Origin: Eubacterium multiforme
GTDB taxonomy: Bacteria > Bacillota > Clostridia > Clostridiales > Clostridiaceae
Direction: 5' to 3'
NCBI RefSeq assembly: GCF_030813415.1
Contig: NZ_JAUSUF010000019.1
Span: forward strand, 1-35,673
DNA: 35,673 bases
Part shown: piece after piece, positions 34,743 through 35,673 of the stretch
How the letters are laid out: every line of letters begins with the position of its first letter
Numbering within the stretch: the first letter of the stretch is position 1
Translations under genes and position numbers: made by a program
The notes under the pieces: model-generated
The model's database searches: none
What the model saw: only the letters and a program-made list of their open reading frames with translations
What the model was told of the DNA's origin: nothing

Positions 34743-35579
34743 TTATTTTAATTTATTTAATTCGTCTTGTGCTTTTTTAAGAATTTCGTCCATATTTCCC
34801 TTTGAATCATTTGGAACTTTACGAACATCGAAATCTAATCCAGCTTTTTTAAGTTTTTCAAAAGTATCAATATCTTCTTGACTGAAAGCAAGCACTTTAT
34901 TTGGTTGAACTTTACCTGCAGAGTGAGCCATAGATCCAACATTAACTGTCTTTAGAGGTACTCCACCTTCTACTGCTTTAAGTAAATCTTCTGGATTTTC
35001 AAAAAGAAGCATTGCACGTTGTCCTCCAAAATGCTTATCATCCTTTGCAAGCTTAATCATTTGATCAATAGGAACAACATGAGCTTTAACTCCTGGAGGA
35101 GCAGCTTGTTGAATTAACTTCTTACGAAGTTCATCTCTAGCTACTGCATCTGATACAACAATAATTCTTGTTGGTTGTACAGTTTTTGTCCAAGCAGTTG
35201 CTACTTGACCATGAAGTAAACGAGAATCAATACGAGCTAAAACATATTTAAATGATCCTGGTGCACCTGCATTAGATTGTTTTTGAGAATCTGCTGAAGA
35301 TTTATCATCTTTAACTGGTTCTAATGCTTCTGGTCTAACCTTAACTCCTTCTCTAGATGATTCTATGATGCTAGCCGCAATTTCTTGTGCGGATTCCATT
35401 GAAAGACGAGCTGCATAAGCTTCAATAACCATCGGTAAATTCATACCAGCTACAATTGCCCATTTGTCTTTATGTTCTTCAAATAGACTGTTAGCTTGGT
35501 TAAATGGTGTACCACCCCAAAGATCAACTAAGAATAAAACTTCATCTTGGTTGTCAAAGGATGCAATTGCATCTTTCAT
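34743..35579 (-). pseudogene. manL: Mannose-family PTS component IIAB, 5' end missing
   Basis: The 278 codons from the ATG at 35579 cover the second half of IIA (ASFDNQDEVLFLVDLWGGTPFNQ onward, to about residue 90), an Ala/Ser linker and a complete IIB domain with the phosphorylated His in IDSRLLHGQVATAW. About 50 N-terminal IIA residues, including the phosphorylatable His of the SHGEFA motif, are absent. Upstream of this ATG the sequence stops matching the family and instead shows a hairpin like an IS200/IS605 end, with an in-frame TGA further up. No ribosome binding site precedes the ATG. The gene is probably split by an insertion, or the break is an assembly edge. Confidence 0.75.
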
Positions 35580-35673
35580 TGTATTTAGAATACCACCTGC
35601 TATGCGGGTGGTTCTAAAAAGCTTTCAGCGGTGAGTAGAAAATAAAAAACCTCCATTGTAAAATTATAGTAGG
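35580..35673. mobile_element. Possible end of an IS200/IS605-type element
   Basis: A 9-bp stem with one G-U pair and a 3-nt loop, ACCACCTGC-TAT-GCGGGTGGT (35592-35612), extended by AGAA/TTCT pairing, lies directly where manL homology ends. Short subterminal hairpins without terminal inverted repeats are typical of IS200/IS605 ends. The remaining 60 bp run off the window, so the transposase cannot be seen. Confidence 0.5.

Overview
The window is a low-GC chromosomal segment from a Clostridium sensu stricto (cluster I) bacterium. Evidence: strongly A/T-biased codons, AGGAGG-type ribosome binding sites, a SigI/RsgI pair, an LPXTG protein, a VTC/DUF4956 pair, and a bile salt hydrolase that from memory closely resembles the C. 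perfringens enzyme. A relative of C. perfringens is likely, but species is not proven. No rRNA, tRNA or CRISPR array was seen.

Layout. 1-2.95 kb (+): arginine deiminase operon, with the arcB 3' end, arcD and arcC. 2.96-10.3 kb (-): two paralogous YfhO-type giant membrane proteins flanking a GT-C type glycosyltransferase, probably a cell-envelope glycosylation cluster. 10.5-11.8 kb (-): a DAACS amino-acid/dicarboxylate symporter. 12.4-14.8 kb (+): an LPXTG-anchored and a secreted protein sharing an unrecognised repeat domain (four copies in all). 14.9-18.7 kb: a YjdM/PhnA zinc-ribbon protein, a MATE efflux pump with what looks like a leader-peptide attenuator, a MerR regulator and a divergent GNAT acetyltransferase. 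18.8-22.0 kb (-): a FliB-type lysine N-methylase, an XRE regulator broken by a nonsense codon, and a LytTR regulator coupled to a LiaF-like membrane protein. 22.2-22.4 kb: a 33-residue hydrophobic peptide with structured UTRs and a possible convergent antisense RNA, which looks like a type I toxin-antitoxin locus. 22.6-25.0 kb (-): a uracil-DNA-glycosylase-like protein, an unknown TPR-like protein and a bile salt hydrolase. 25.3-27.0 kb (+): sigI-rsgI. 27.0-29.0 kb (-): DUF4956, a VTC-domain protein and a divergent peptide deformylase. 29.6-30.9 kb (+): a GltP-type transporter. 30.9-32.0 kb (-): a second Ntn hydrolase, more like penicillin V acylase. 32.4-35.6 kb (-): a mannose-family PTS (manL-M-N, then manO). 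Its manL lacks the 5' end at a hairpin resembling an IS200/IS605 terminus.

How the genes may work together. The arc genes make ATP from arginine. The two DAACS transporters and the PTS supply substrates. The two choloylglycine-hydrolase-family enzymes, the surface proteins and the YfhO cluster fit life in a gut. The most novel-looking items are the type I toxin-like locus (22.18-22.44 kb), the leader-peptide attenuator in front of the MATE pump (16.89-16.99 kb) and the exported repeat-domain protein pair (12.4-14.8 kb).
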